A program made the translations under genes and the position numbers. This document shows positions 26,822 through 35,670 of a DNA stretch of 64,000 nt, piece after piece; position 1 is the stretch's first letter; each line of letters begins with the position of its first letter. Where the stretch lies: assembly GCA_905182155.1 (NCBI GenBank), contig CAJJAX010000030.1, forward strand, positions 1 through 64,000, written 5' to 3'. Source of the DNA: an uncultured Pseudomonadales bacterium. Its GTDB lineage: Bacteria; Pseudomonadota; Gammaproteobacteria; Pseudomonadales; Azotimanducaceae. The notes beneath the pieces were generated by a model that had not been told where the DNA came from, ran no database searches, and worked only from the letters and a program-made list of their open reading frames with translations.

Positions 26822-27793
26822 ATGCAGCCACTGTTCCCGGAAATAAAGCCGTATGCGCGACATCGTGTTCAGGTCGATGCTGGGCATAATCTGTATGTGG
26901 ATGAGAGTGGCAATGAGACGGGGCTGCCGGTTATATTTCTTCACGGCGGACCCGGCAGCGGCTGCGAGTTTGATAGTCGCCGATTCTTTGACCCAGCGGT
27001 TTATCGCATTATTCTTGTTGACCAACGGGGTTCGGGTCGGTCTACACCGCAAGGAGAGATCGAAGGCAATACCCTTCAAAATCTGATTGGCGACCTTGAG
27101 CAGGTTCGCGATCTGCTCAAGATCCGGGCTTGGGTGGTCTTCGGCGGCGGCTGGGGGAGCACCCTCGCGCTGGCATACGCCGAACACGATCCCAAGCAAG
27201 TCCTTGGGCTCATTCTGCGCGGGGTTTTCCTAGGACGACCGGCAGACATCGATTGGATTTACAAAGAGGGCGCCAAGGCCTTTTTTCCGGAATATTGGGC
27301 GGACTTCATCGCGCCCATTTTAGACTTAGATCAGGCGACGCCCTGTGAAAGTTATCATGAGCTTATGACGTCCGGTAATGATTTAGTCCGGATGACGGCT
27401 GCCAAGGCTTGGTCGGTTTGGGAGGCGCATTGTTCGAATCTGCATCCCAATGCCCGGCTGCTCAACCATTATGCAGCGCCTCAAAGAGCGCTCACTCGAT
27501 GCCGCATTGGCACCCATTACATGATCAACGGGTGTTTCCTCGAGCCGAACCAAATCTTAGCGCAAGCCGGTCAACTAAAAGACATTCCAGGTATTATTGT
27601 CCAAGGTCGTTTTGATGTGCTCACGCCAATGGCTGCTGCGCACGCCTTGCATGAACATTGGCCAGGCAGTGAGGTCATGATTGTTAGAGAGGCCGGCCAT
27701 TCAGCGACCGAGCCGGCGATGATCGATGCACTGCTGCGGGCGACCAAAGCGCTTGCTCAGCGCTTGGATGCGGGCCCCGAAGGCGGGCTATGA
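26822..27793 (+). CDS. pip: Proline iminopeptidase-like alpha/beta hydrolase, nucleophile position Gly
   Basis: Family S33 enzyme releasing N-terminal proline. 323 residues, full length, clean frame. The oxyanion region FLHGGPGSGCEFDSRRFFDP and DQRGSGRSTPQG are typical. The nucleophile elbow, normally GGSWGS, reads VFGGGWGSTLALAYAEHDP: the catalytic Ser is Gly (ggc, one base from agc). The acid (QGRFDVLTP) and His (EAGHSATEP) are kept. As read the protein should lack peptidase activity; a single-base sequencing error would explain it too. Starts 4 bp after typA and overlaps dtd by 4 nt (ATGA). Confidence 0.92.
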   Translation: MQPLFPEIKPYARHRVQVDAGHNLYVDESGNETGLPVIFLHGGPGSGCEFDSRRFFDPAVYRIILVDQRGSGRSTPQGEIEGNTLQNLIGDLEQVRDLLKIRAWVVFGGGWGSTLALAYAEHDPKQVLGLILRGVFLGRPADIDWIYKEGAKAFFPEYWADFIAPILDLDQATPCESYHELMTSGNDLVRMTAAKAWSVWEAHCSNLHPNARLLNHYAAPQRALTRCRIGTHYMINGCFLEPNQILAQAGQLKDIPGIIVQGRFDVLTPMAAAHALHEHWPGSEVMIVREAGHSATEPAMIDALLRATKALAQRLDAGPEGGL

Positions 27794-28227
27794 AAGCGCT
27801 GATTCAGCGGGTCAGCGCTGCATCGGTCACCGTTGCAGGGGCAACCGTGGGTGAAATTGAACGCGGGCTGTTGGTGTTTCTAGGTTTGGATAAATCAGAC
27901 ACCCAAGCCGTCGCTCAAAAGTTGTTGAACAAGATCCTACGGTATCGCATCTTCAACGATGCTGCGGGGCATATGAATTTAGACGTGGGCCAAGTGGGGG
28001 GCAGGCTTTTAATCGTTTCGCAGTTCACCCTCGCGGCAGATACCCAAAAAGGCCTGAGGCCCTCTTTCTCCTCGGCCATGCCGCCGGCTGATGCCGAGGT
28101 GCTTTTTGAGTTCTTTGTGCGCGAAGCCGCCTTAGTGCAGCCCGTTGCAACCGGTCGGTTTGGTGCAGATATGCAAGTCAGTCTGACCAATGACGGGCCG
28201 GTCACTTTTTTACTGTCCGCGGAGTAG
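27790..28227 (+). CDS. dtd: D-aminoacyl-tRNA deacylase
   Basis: Hydrolyses D-amino acids from tRNA, a proofreading role. 145 residues, homodimer. The Gly-cisPro motif is in SLTNDGPVTFLLSAE and the second active-site motif is LLIVSQFTLAADTQKGLRPS. The N-terminus MKALIQRVSAASVTVAGATV is standard. Translationally coupled to pip. Convergent with tatC, 21 bp between stops. Confidence 0.97.
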   Translation: MKALIQRVSAASVTVAGATVGEIERGLLVFLGLDKSDTQAVAQKLLNKILRYRIFNDAAGHMNLDVGQVGGRLLIVSQFTLAADTQKGLRPSFSSAMPPADAEVLFEFFVREAALVQPVATGRFGADMQVSLTNDGPVTFLLSAE

Positions 28228-28248
28228 CGGCCCTGCCTTTAGGCCTTC

Positions 28249-29008
28249 TTAGGATGGCGATGGTGGGTCTTTGGCGACCAAGAGATCGCCGAAAATGATG
28301 CCGGCCTCGAATAAGAGCCACATGGGGATGGCCAATAAAACTTGAGACACAACGTCCGGTGGCGTCAGCAACATACCCACAATAAAGCACCCGACAATCA
28401 CAAAGGCTCGTTTCTTCTTTGAGTTTTTCGGTGGTGGTCGCGCCTGACCATATCAGCAAAAGGGTTGCGATCGGAATCTCAAACGCGATACCAAACGCAA
28501 AAAATAGCTTCAGAACGAAATCGAGATATTGATTGATGTCGGTCATGATCGTGACCCCTTCCGGCGCGATGCTGGTAAAAAAGGCAAAAATGAGCGGGAA
28601 CACGACAAAATAAGCAAAGGCCATGCCGGCGTAGAACAGGACAATGCTGGATGCGAGCAAGGGCCCCGCGAGCCGCTTTTCACTGGCATAGAGTCCGGGC
28701 GCAACAAAAGCCCAGATCTGATGAAGTATGAACGGAATGGCCATAAAAATAGCCAATACCAGGGCGAGCTTGAAGGGCGTTAAAAAGGGCGATGCCACTT
28801 CGGTTGCAATCATGGTCGCGCCCTCCGGCAGGAAGGCGCGCAAGGGGGATGAGACGTAGCTGTAAATATCGTTGGCGAAAAAAAACAGGGGTACAAAAAC
28901 GATGAAGATAAAGCCTGCAATTTTTAACAACCGGCTTCGTAGTTCTATGAGGTGTTCGATTAAGGGCTGACCCTTGGCAACCTCCTGCGGATCACTCGGA
29001 TCGGTCAT
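28249..29008 (-). CDS. tatC: Twin-arginine translocase subunit TatC, one frameshift
   Basis: Multi-spanning receptor of the Tat pathway, which binds the twin-arginine signal. About 253 residues with six membrane helices. It starts after the conserved [19 protein letters not shown]; periplasmic and helix segments include [20 protein letters not shown] and [20 protein letters not shown]. Near 28420 a one-base change after TTEKLK breaks the frame; the correct continuation is [20 protein letters not shown], then [20 protein letters not shown] and a stop at 28249. Overlaps tatB by 17 nt. Confidence 0.94.
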
Positions 29009-29339
29009 CGGGTGCCCGCTGGCTCTGAGTTACATTGGTGGTCTGGCGAAGCGCTGCGGTTTGTTCCGCCGCAAACGCTGCGGCGTCTCGGGATGTTTGA
29101 GCAATGGCAGCTTTTGATTTTTCGATTTCCTTCAGAATGGCTTCGTTGTGGAGCTGCTGCTTGATTTCGTCTGCGCCGATGCCGCGTTCGATTTCTGACC
29201 GGAGGTCACTGAACCCTTTCTTGAATCGGCCAATCCAAAGGGCGATAGATCGAATCGTTGCAGGCAGCTGTTCGGGGCCAATGACGATGAGACTCACAAT
29301 GCCGATGATTAGTAATTCCGGAAAGCCAATGTCAAACAT
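28992..29339 (-). CDS. tatB: Sec-independent translocase protein TatB
   Basis: Single N-terminal membrane helix (MFDIGFPELLIIGIVSLIVI) followed by the conserved GPEQLP hinge, an amphipathic helix (IRSIALWIGRFKKGFSDLRS) and an acidic/polar tail. 115 residues. It forms the TatBC receptor complex with TatC. Lies 3 bp downstream of tatA and overlaps tatC. The operon order ubiE-ubiB-hisI-hisE-tatABC is that of Pseudomonas. Confidence 0.95.
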   Translation of the reverse strand: MFDIGFPELLIIGIVSLIVIGPEQLPATIRSIALWIGRFKKGFSDLRSEIERGIGADEIKQQLHNEAILKEIEKSKAAIAQTSRDAAAFAAEQTAALRQTTNVTQSQRAPDDRSE

Positions 29340-29342
29340 GCG

Positions 29343-29540
29343 TTAAGGCTTTTCTTTATCCGTCGCATCCGGGTCCAATTCTGTGGTCTCGGTGGCGGCT
29401 GGTTTGTCTTCATCTGATACGGCGTTCTTGAAGCCTTTGATTGCTGAGCCGAGATCAGTACCCATGTTTTTCAGTTTTTTTGTCCCAAAAACCACAAGCA
29501 AAATGACGAGAATGATGATCAGTTCTGTTGGTCCAGGCAT
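29343..29540 (-). CDS. tatA: Sec-independent translocase protein TatA
   Basis: Pore-forming subunit of the Tat system, 65 residues. The membrane helix [20 protein letters not shown] contains the FG-x-K-K-L hinge motif, followed by an amphipathic helix ([17 protein letters not shown]) and a short charged tail. It begins 3 bp after the hisE stop. Confidence 0.95.
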   Translation of the reverse strand: MPGPTELIIILVILLVVFGTKKLKNMGTDLGSAIKGFKNAVSDEDKPAATETTELDPDATDKEKP

Positions 29541-29543
29541 AGG

Positions 29544-29885
29544 TTACTCCGCGCTCGTTAAGGGTCGAGAATTCTTTTCCTCGATGCCAGAGGTGCCTTC
29601 TCGGCGTTTTAGTTCGGTCAATACAGCCTCGGGTGTGAGGTCATTATGCGCCAGTAAAACCAGCGTGTGAAACCAAAGATCGGCCATTTCTGAGACCAGG
29701 CGTTCGGTTGTTGCATCGGGCACTTGGTTTTTTGCCGCCAGAATCAGTTCAAGACTCTCTTCGCCGACCTTCTCCAAAATCTTATCGAGCCCGGCTTGGT
29801 GCAAGCTTGCAACGTACGAGTGTTTAGGGTCGGCGCTGCGTCTTGAGGTGATGACCTCGAATAATTCCAAAAGGGTGTCAGACAT
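29544..29885 (-). CDS. hisE: Phosphoribosyl-ATP pyrophosphatase
   Basis: Second step of histidine synthesis: removes pyrophosphate from PR-ATP. All-alpha NTP-pyrophosphohydrolase of 113 residues with EKVGEESLELILAAKNQ and the metal-binding ERLVSEMADLWFHTLVLLA. Separate gene from hisI (no HisIE fusion), overlapping it by 8 nt. Confidence 0.95.
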   Translation of the reverse strand: MSDTLLELFEVITSRRSADPKHSYVASLHQAGLDKILEKVGEESLELILAAKNQVPDATTERLVSEMADLWFHTLVLLAHNDLTPEAVLTELKRREGTSGIEEKNSRPLTSAE

Positions 29886-30273
29886 CAGGGTAGATCTCCG
29901 AGGGATCTTTGATTATTGGGTCGGTTTCCGTCCACTGGCCATCAATATATTGCCGATAAAAACAGTGCGCGCGGCCGGTGTGGCAGGCGATACCGCCCAC
30001 TTGCTGCACTTTTAATAATAGCACATCGCCGTCACAGTCCAGATGCAGGCTTTTGATCTCTTGGAAATGGCCGGATTGCTCGCCCTTGTGCCATAAGGTT
30101 TGTCGGGATCGAGAGAAGTAATGTGCGTGGCCTGTTTCAATACTGCGTTCAATCGCTTCGGGGTTCATCCACGCCATCATTAAGACCGCATCGGTTTGGT
30201 GGTCGACCGCAATCGCTGGAATAAGACCTGTTTCATTAAAACGCAATGCGGATAAGACGTTGCTTGGGGTCAT
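29878..30273 (-). CDS. hisI: Phosphoribosyl-AMP cyclohydrolase
   Basis: Third step of histidine synthesis: opens the adenine ring of PR-AMP. 131 residues from the ATG at 30273, which has AGGA upstream and matches the family start; an upstream in-frame extension to 30321 runs into ubiB. Motifs are VLMMAWMNPEAIERSIETGH, HYFSRSRQTLWHKGEQSGHF, the Mg site DCDGDVLLL, and the zinc Cys/His in GGIACHTGRAHCFY. Confidence 0.95.
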   Translation of the reverse strand: MTPSNVLSALRFNETGLIPAIAVDHQTDAVLMMAWMNPEAIERSIETGHAHYFSRSRQTLWHKGEQSGHFQEIKSLHLDCDGDVLLLKVQQVGGIACHTGRAHCFYRQYIDGQWTETDPIIKDPSEIYPDV

Positions 30274-30277
30274 CGGT

Positions 30278-31936
30278 TTATCCTTTTCCTTTGATGAGTT
30301 GAAGGAGCCCGAAAGCGCCAATGAGGACGCTGGCAGCAGTCAGTCCAGGTGCACCATCGCCGCCTAAGCTGCGCGTTGTCATCAGGGCAATCACGGCGAG
30401 ACTCACGAGCAAGAGGCCGAATTGCTGTCTTTGGCGCTGGCTTTGTTGTGCCAGGGCGAATTGAAGCTCGGTGAGCTTTCGGCTCTGCCGCCTTTGGGAC
30501 GCGGTCATCATCTCGACCCTCCCGGGGGCAAGTAGCAGGTTGCTAGGAAGGTTTGGCAGTGCTTGAACCAAGTCCGGGGTCAGGCGTTTGAGTTCTGCAA
30601 AAAGGTCTGGAAAGCTTGTCTTTTGTGCTCGCCAGCGCTGCATGAATGGCGCCGCGGTCGACCAAAGGTCGAGCTCGCCGTAAAGGTGGCGACCAATCCC
30701 TTCGATGTTGAGGAGGGTTTTTTGGAGGAGTACCAACTGAGGCTGGATTTCCATTTCAAAATCCCTCGCCGCGCTGAACAGCGCAATCAAGAGCTTGCCG
30801 AATTCGATTTCAGACATGGTCTTGCCAAAAAGCGGCGCGCAAACCTGTTTGATGACCGCCTCGAATTCATCGGCATTAATGTGGTCTGGGACCCAGCCGC
30901 TGTCGATATGCGCCTCCGCAATATCGCGGTAATCTTCGTTGAAGAAAGCGATCAGATTGCGGCCTAGGTAGTTTCGATCGTCCTGAGTGAGCACACCAAT
31001 GATGGCGCAATCCAAGGCGATATAAGTCGGGTTTTCAGGATCCGTGATATTTACCAAAATATTGCCTGGATGCATGTCAGCGTGGAAGAAGTTGTCGATA
31101 AAAACCTGGGTAAAGAAAATCTCAACCCCCAAATTCGCCAGGCGCTCTAAATTAACCTTGGCGGCGATTAATTGATCCCGCTCGCTGATCACGATGCCAT
31201 GAACGCGCTCCATCACAATCAGATTGTCACGGGTAAACAACGTGTAAACCTTCGGGACATACAGTTTGCCGCGGGGTAACCAGAACGCCCGAAGTTTGAT
31301 GGCATTGGCGGCCTCTTGCACAAAGTCCAATTCTGCAAGGATGACCTGGCGATAATCTTGAACGATCTGAAACAGATGCAGGCGGCCGGCATCCGGCAGG
31401 GTTTTATGAAGCAACGCCGCAAGGCTTTCAAGCAGCGTGAGGTCCTTGAGGACAAGGGCTTTAATGCCGGGCCGTCTGATTTTGATGACAATCTGAGTGC
31501 CGTCGGTCAGCGTGCCTTCGTGGACCTGAGCAATTGATGCAGAGGCGAGTGGTTCTGGGTTGATCTCTTGAAAGTGCGTCGCAAAGTGGTTGCCAAGCCC
31601 AGCCTTGATGGTTTCCATCGCTTGGGCTGAATCGATGCCGGGAACCTGATCCTGCAAGCTTGCGAGTTCATTGGCCACAGTTTCAGGCAGCAGGTCTCGT
31701 CTTGTTGAGAGTAATTGCCCGAGTTTGATAAAGGCCGGACCCAGTTCAATCAACGCCAGTTTTAAATCGGTGCCAACGCAATCGCTCGGAGCCGGTTTTA
31801 GGCGGAGGGGAAGGCATAACAGCGTTAACCAAAAGGGTAGCCGCAAGCCCAAGGTCGTTAATCGATCGAGGCGATATTTGCTGGCCACGAGGGCAAGCCT
31901 TAAGAGGCCGCCAATCGAGATTCTAAGGGGTTTCAT
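30278..31936 (-). CDS. ubiB: Ubiquinone biosynthesis ATPase/kinase-like protein UbiB
   Basis: Atypical ABC1/ADCK-family protein needed for early steps of ubiquinone synthesis. 552 residues: KxGQ motif FIKLGQLLSTRRDLLPETV, A-rich loop ASIAQVHEGTLTDG, catalytic HADMHPGNILV, and a C-terminal pair of membrane helices (FGLLLVSLAVIALMT and VLIGAFGLLQLI). Its ATG overlaps the ubiE stop (ATGA). ubiJ, which normally lies between ubiE and ubiB and encodes a lipid-binding accessory protein, is not present. Confidence 0.97.
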   Translation of the reverse strand: MKPLRISIGGLLRLALVASKYRLDRLTTLGLRLPFWLTLLCLPLRLKPAPSDCVGTDLKLALIELGPAFIKLGQLLSTRRDLLPETVANELASLQDQVPGIDSAQAMETIKAGLGNHFATHFQEINPEPLASASIAQVHEGTLTDGTQIVIKIRRPGIKALVLKDLTLLESLAALLHKTLPDAGRLHLFQIVQDYRQVILAELDFVQEAANAIKLRAFWLPRGKLYVPKVYTLFTRDNLIVMERVHGIVISERDQLIAAKVNLERLANLGVEIFFTQVFIDNFFHADMHPGNILVNITDPENPTYIALDCAIIGVLTQDDRNYLGRNLIAFFNEDYRDIAEAHIDSGWVPDHINADEFEAVIKQVCAPLFGKTMSEIEFGKLLIALFSAARDFEMEIQPQLVLLQKTLLNIEGIGRHLYGELDLWSTAAPFMQRWRAQKTSFPDLFAELKRLTPDLVQALPNLPSNLLLAPGRVEMMTASQRRQSRKLTELQFALAQQSQRQRQQFGLLLVSLAVIALMTTRSLGGDGAPGLTAASVLIGAFGLLQLIKGKG

Positions 31937-32724
31937 TCATGGCTCTGGCTCGAAGACGGGCGTGAAGCCGTCGCTGCAGCCTGAAAGGGTGCTTCACCAT
32001 AATGAATTGCTGCGATGCCACCCAATAAGTTGTCATAGCCAACCCCAACAAAGCCTGCCGATTGCAGCATGACCTTGAGGGTTTCTTGGTCTGGGTGCAT
32101 CGCGATGGATTCCACCAGGTACTGGTAGGGGCTGCCGTCCCCCGTAATCCATTGGCCGATTTTTGGCCACAACCCTGAGAAATTTTGATAGAGAGGCGCA
32201 AGCGCAGGATTGGTTAATTTAGAAAACTCAAGAATCACCATGCGGCCGCCAGGTTTGAGGGCCTTTCTCATCGCGTTTAAAGCCTTATCTTTGTCGGTCA
32301 CATTACGAAGGCCAAAGCCGATGATGGCAGCATCTAAGCTTTGGTCCGGTAGCGGGAGTTGCTCGGCATCGCCCTGCACGAACATGAAGCTTGAGTGACC
32401 CGCATCGATTAGGCGGTCTCGTCCAACGCTGAGCATGTCTGCATTAATGTCGCACAACAGCACTTGGCCTGATGGGCCAACCCGCTTGGAAAGGAGAATG
32501 GAAAGATCCCCTGTACCACCGGCAAGATCGAGTACCGTATCGCCAGTTCTTGCCCGGGTCATCTCGACCGCCATCCGTTTCATCAGTCGGTGACTGCCAA
32601 GCGACATCACGTCATTCATGATGTCATATTGGCCAGCAACCTGCCTAAAAACGTCGGCAACGCGGTCGGCTTTTTCCGATTTAGGTACCTGCTCGAAGCC
32701 GAAGTGTGTTTGTTCTTCTGACAT
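31933..32724 (-). CDS. ubiE: Ubiquinone/menaquinone C-methyltransferase
   Basis: SAM-dependent C-methylation of the benzoquinol ring. 263 residues: THFGFEQVPKSEKADRVADV, SAM motif VLDLAGGTGDLSILLS, post-motif FGLRNVTDKDKAL, and the C-terminal family signature LLGGIAAIHYGEAP with a short Ala/Ser tail. First gene of the ubiE-ubiB-hisI-hisE-tatABC operon and translationally coupled to ubiB. Confidence 0.97.
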   Translation of the reverse strand: MSEEQTHFGFEQVPKSEKADRVADVFRQVAGQYDIMNDVMSLGSHRLMKRMAVEMTRARTGDTVLDLAGGTGDLSILLSKRVGPSGQVLLCDINADMLSVGRDRLIDAGHSSFMFVQGDAEQLPLPDQSLDAAIIGFGLRNVTDKDKALNAMRKALKPGGRMVILEFSKLTNPALAPLYQNFSGLWPKIGQWITGDGSPYQYLVESIAMHPDQETLKVMLQSAGFVGVGYDNLLGGIAAIHYGEAPFQAAATASRPSSSQSHE

Positions 32725-32780
32725 GACGTTAAGACTTTAGACGAAGTGCCATTATTGTACACCTTAGAAAACGGCCAGGG

Positions 32781-33146
32781 TTAATTGAGCGCAATAAACG
32801 CAGGTTCTCTGGAGGCGTTGGCTGCGCTCAATCGGTCAAGGTAGGTTTGCCAGTAGTCGCCTTGGTGGGTTGCGAGCCCATACAGGTAATCCCAGCTGAA
32901 AATGCCAGAGTCATGGCCGTCCGAAAATTCGATACGAATCGCGTAATGGCCCTGGGGAATGACGTCTTTAAAAGAAACCAGTTTCTTGCCGGTCTGCAGG
33001 ACGGATTGTCCGGGTCCGTGGCCTTGAACCTCGGCTGACGGCGAATGCACCCTTAGATATTCGGCAGACAAGTTGAATTGTTCGCCCGCATAGCGAAGCT
33101 CTAAAACGGCTGACTTTCGATGAATTTTGATCTCAAGCGGTTGCAA
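32781..33146 (-). CDS. DUF971 domain protein
   Basis: 121-residue protein of the gamma-butyrobetaine hydroxylase N-terminal-like family (DUF971), a fold thought to bind zinc or Fe-S in related proteins. Typical features are the N-terminal PLEIKIHRKSAVLELRYAGE, AEYLRVHSPSAEVQGHGPGQ and FSDGHDSGIFSWDYLYGL. It follows hslU by 15 bp, an arrangement conserved in pseudomonads. Function unproven. Confidence 0.88.
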   Translation of the reverse strand: MQPLEIKIHRKSAVLELRYAGEQFNLSAEYLRVHSPSAEVQGHGPGQSVLQTGKKLVSFKDVIPQGHYAIRIEFSDGHDSGIFSWDYLYGLATHQGDYWQTYLDRLSAANASREPAFIALN

Positions 33147-33161
33147 GAAAAATCCTTAGAG

Positions 33162-34486
33162 TTAAAGAATATAGCGGCTGAGATCATCGTCAGCAGCAAG
33201 GTCTGATAATTGCGTTTTGACAAAATCAGCATCGATCGTGATCTGCTGTGAGTCGTTTTCAAAGGCAAATTCGGGTCCATCAAACGACACGTCTTCGAGC
33301 AATTTTTCGATCACGGTATGCAGTCTTCGGGCGCCGATATTTTCTATGCGCTCGTTCACTTGCCAAGCAATGGTTGCGATCTCTCGAATGCCGTCTTGCG
33401 TGAAGACGAGTTTAACATTTTCAGTTTGCAGTAAATGTTGATATTGCTCGGTAATGGAATGGTCAGGCTCCTCGAGAATCCTTTGGAAGTCATCAATACT
33501 CAACGGCGAGAGTTCCACGCGAATCGGCAATCGACCCTGCATTTCCGGAATCAAATCCGATGGCTGACTGAGATGAAAGGCGCCCGACGCAATAAACAGA
33601 ATGTGATCGGTTTTAATGACGCCGTACTTGGTTGTCACGTTTGACCCCTCAATTAGCGGCAGTAGGTCGCGCTGAACGCCTTCTCTGGACACGTCGCCGC
33701 CTGAGTGGGCTGAGCTCTTTGCGATCTTGTCGATCTCGTCAATAAAAACGATACCGGTTTGTTCTACCGCCTCAACGGTTGCTTGTCTTAGCAGAACCCT
33801 GACTAGAGTCCTCTTCTTCTTCCTGAAGTTGTTTAAGCGCGGCTTTGACCGACATCCTTTGCCGTTTTGAGGCGTTGGGCGAAAGGTTTGAGAACATGCT
33901 TTGAAGTTGGTTGGTCATCTCCTCCATACCGGGTGGGGCCATAATCTCAACCCCGACTTTCGGTGCCTGCAGCTCGAGTTCAATTTCCTTATCATCTAAC
34001 GCGCCTTCCCGGAGCTTTTTCCGAAGTAGTTGCCGGGTTGAGGAGTCTTTGCTGACCTCGTCATCACCTGCTCTTGCCGGGGGCAATAATACATCCAGAA
34101 TGCGTTCTTCTGCGGCATCTTCTGCTCGGGGCTTAGCTTCCTGAATCAGGCGCTCGCGGAGCATTTTAAAGGCCGATTCGGTGAGGTCCCGGATAATTGA
34201 CTCGACATCTCGGCCGACGTAACCGACTTCGGTGAACTTGGTTGCTTCCACTTTAATAAACGCCCAGACCATCGGCTAATTGCTTGGCTACTTCGGTTTT
34301 GCCAACGCCGGTGGGGCCAATCATGAGAATATTTTTGGGATAAACTTCATCACGGAGCTCATCAGGCAATTGCTTGCGGCGCCACCGGTTGCGCATGGCA
34401 ACAGCTACAGCACGTTTGGCGTCATTTTGGCCAACGATATGCTTGCCTAATTCATGCACGATTTCCCGTGGGGTCATGCTGGTCAT
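33162..34486 (-). CDS. hslU: ATP-dependent protease ATPase subunit HslU, two frameshifts
   Basis: AAA+ unfoldase of the HslUV protease, about 440 residues joined. Walker A is in [18 protein letters not shown] (34253-34486). The I domain and Walker B region follow: [20 protein letters not shown], then, in a shifted frame, [20 protein letters not shown] (about 33700-33790), continuing [18 protein letters not shown]. Sensor 2 and the C-terminal HslV-activating tail ([13 protein letters not shown]) are intact. Frame changes are at about 34260 and 33800. It lies 18 bp after hslV. Confidence 0.94.
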
Positions 34487-34504
34487 AGCGATCCTTTTGG
34501 TTGA

Positions 34505-35047
34505 TTACTGGCCGTCAATCCGTTCAATGGTCAGGTTGGTGTTGGTATAAATGCAAATATCGGCAGCAATTTCTAAACTCGATCGGACGATCTCTTCCGC
34601 GGTGAGCGAAGAATGCTTCACCAAGCTGAGCGCGGCGGCTTTGGCATACTGCCCGCCCGAGCCAATCGCCATAATATGATCACTGGGCTCGATCACATCA
34701 CCGGTTCCGGTGATGGTCAATGAGTGCTGCTTGTCGGCAACAATGAGCAAAGCCTCGAGTCGGCGCAGCGCTCTGTCACTTCGCCAGTCTTTGGCCAGCT
34801 CTACTGCTGCTCGAACGAGATGGCCTTGGTGCTTTTGAAGTTGCGCCTCAAAGCGTTCGAACAACGTGAAGGCATCGGCTGTCCCGCCCGCAAAGCCCGC
34901 AATGACCTGGCCATGATGCAAGCGCCGGACTTTGCGAGCATCGCCTTTCATGATCGTGTCGCCCTGGGTGACCTGACCATCGCCGCCAATGACCACGGTT
35001 TGTCCCCGGCGAACACATAAGATAGTTGTTCCTTTAATCGGCTCCAT
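34505..35047 (-). CDS. hslV: ATP-dependent protease peptidase subunit HslV
   Basis: Proteasome-related peptidase with an N-terminal Thr nucleophile. 180 residues. The Thr pair lies at residues 7-8 ([15 protein letters not shown]), so a six-residue leader must be removed; several beta- and gammaproteobacteria have similar short leaders. Lys34-type catalytic context [20 protein letters not shown] and [16 protein letters not shown] are conserved. Confidence 0.96.
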   Translation of the reverse strand: MEPIKGTTILCVRRGQTVVIGGDGQVTQGDTIMKGDARKVRRLHHGQVIAGFAGGTADAFTLFERFEAQLQKHQGHLVRAAVELAKDWRSDRALRRLEALLIVADKQHSLTITGTGDVIEPSDHIMAIGSGGQYAKAAALSLVKHSSLTAEEIVRSSLEIAADICIYTNTNLTIERIDGQ

Positions 35048-35095
35048 GGGCGCTCCTCAACGATGGTTATGAGATGGTGGTGAACTGGGCAGAAA

Positions 35096-35605
35096 TCAAG
35101 GCTTGGTTGAAATTGGGATCGACTCAAAGTTGTTTGCGGCCAACAGCGATTGCGCTCGATTCAGGTTGGTATCGGATTCGAAGGGCCCGATCATGACCCG
35201 ATGCCAGGTGACGCCTTTGATGGGCTTGGTCTCAATAAAGGCGGTTAAACCGAGCATCAAGAGTTCAGCGCGACGTTCATCAGCATCTCGCGGCGCATTG
35301 AAAGATCCGGCCTGAAGATGATAAATCGGTTTCGGATCGCTCGCGCGTTTGGCGCTTTGATAGCCGCCGACATTTGCAACCTCTGCCTTTGGAAAGAGGT
35401 CATAAAAAGACCAGTCAATGCGTTCTGCTTTCGGCTCGATCGATTTAGCCGGCATGGGCTGCGTGCGTGCAACCGGCGCGTCAGTCGTTTGCTGGCTGCT
35501 CAGCAGTGAAAATAAAAAGGCGAGGAAGAGCCCGGATACAAGGCCGGCAAGGTAGCTGAACAAGCGGCTAACGGGTTGTTGAGAAGCTGATGATTTTCGG
35601 TTCAT
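35096..35605 (-). CDS. SPOR-domain cell-division protein (FtsN-like)
   Basis: 169-residue inner-membrane protein: short cytoplasmic N-terminus, membrane helix (LFSYLAGLVSGLFLAFLFSL), a proline-rich periplasmic linker, and a C-terminal SPOR domain (YHLQAGSFNAPRDADERRAE, WHRVMIGPFESDTNLNRAQS) that binds denuded glycan strands at the septum. Equivalent to the FtsN-like gene between argS and hslV in Pseudomonas; argS is missing here and priA is directly upstream. Confidence 0.88.
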   Translation of the reverse strand: MNRKSSASQQPVSRLFSYLAGLVSGLFLAFLFSLLSSQQTTDAPVARTQPMPAKSIEPKAERIDWSFYDLFPKAEVANVGGYQSAKRASDPKPIYHLQAGSFNAPRDADERRAELLMLGLTAFIETKPIKGVTWHRVMIGPFESDTNLNRAQSLLAANNFESIPISTKP

Positions 35606-35670
35606 GTCAAGAGTTTAAAAGATGACTCAATACTTTGCACAACGTTCTTGGTCAATCTTTGTTCGGATGA

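Noticed and set aside
26447-27199. 250-residue minus-strand ORF across the typA-pip junction
   Set aside because: It is antisense to two well-conserved genes and has no recognisable domain or ribosome binding site.
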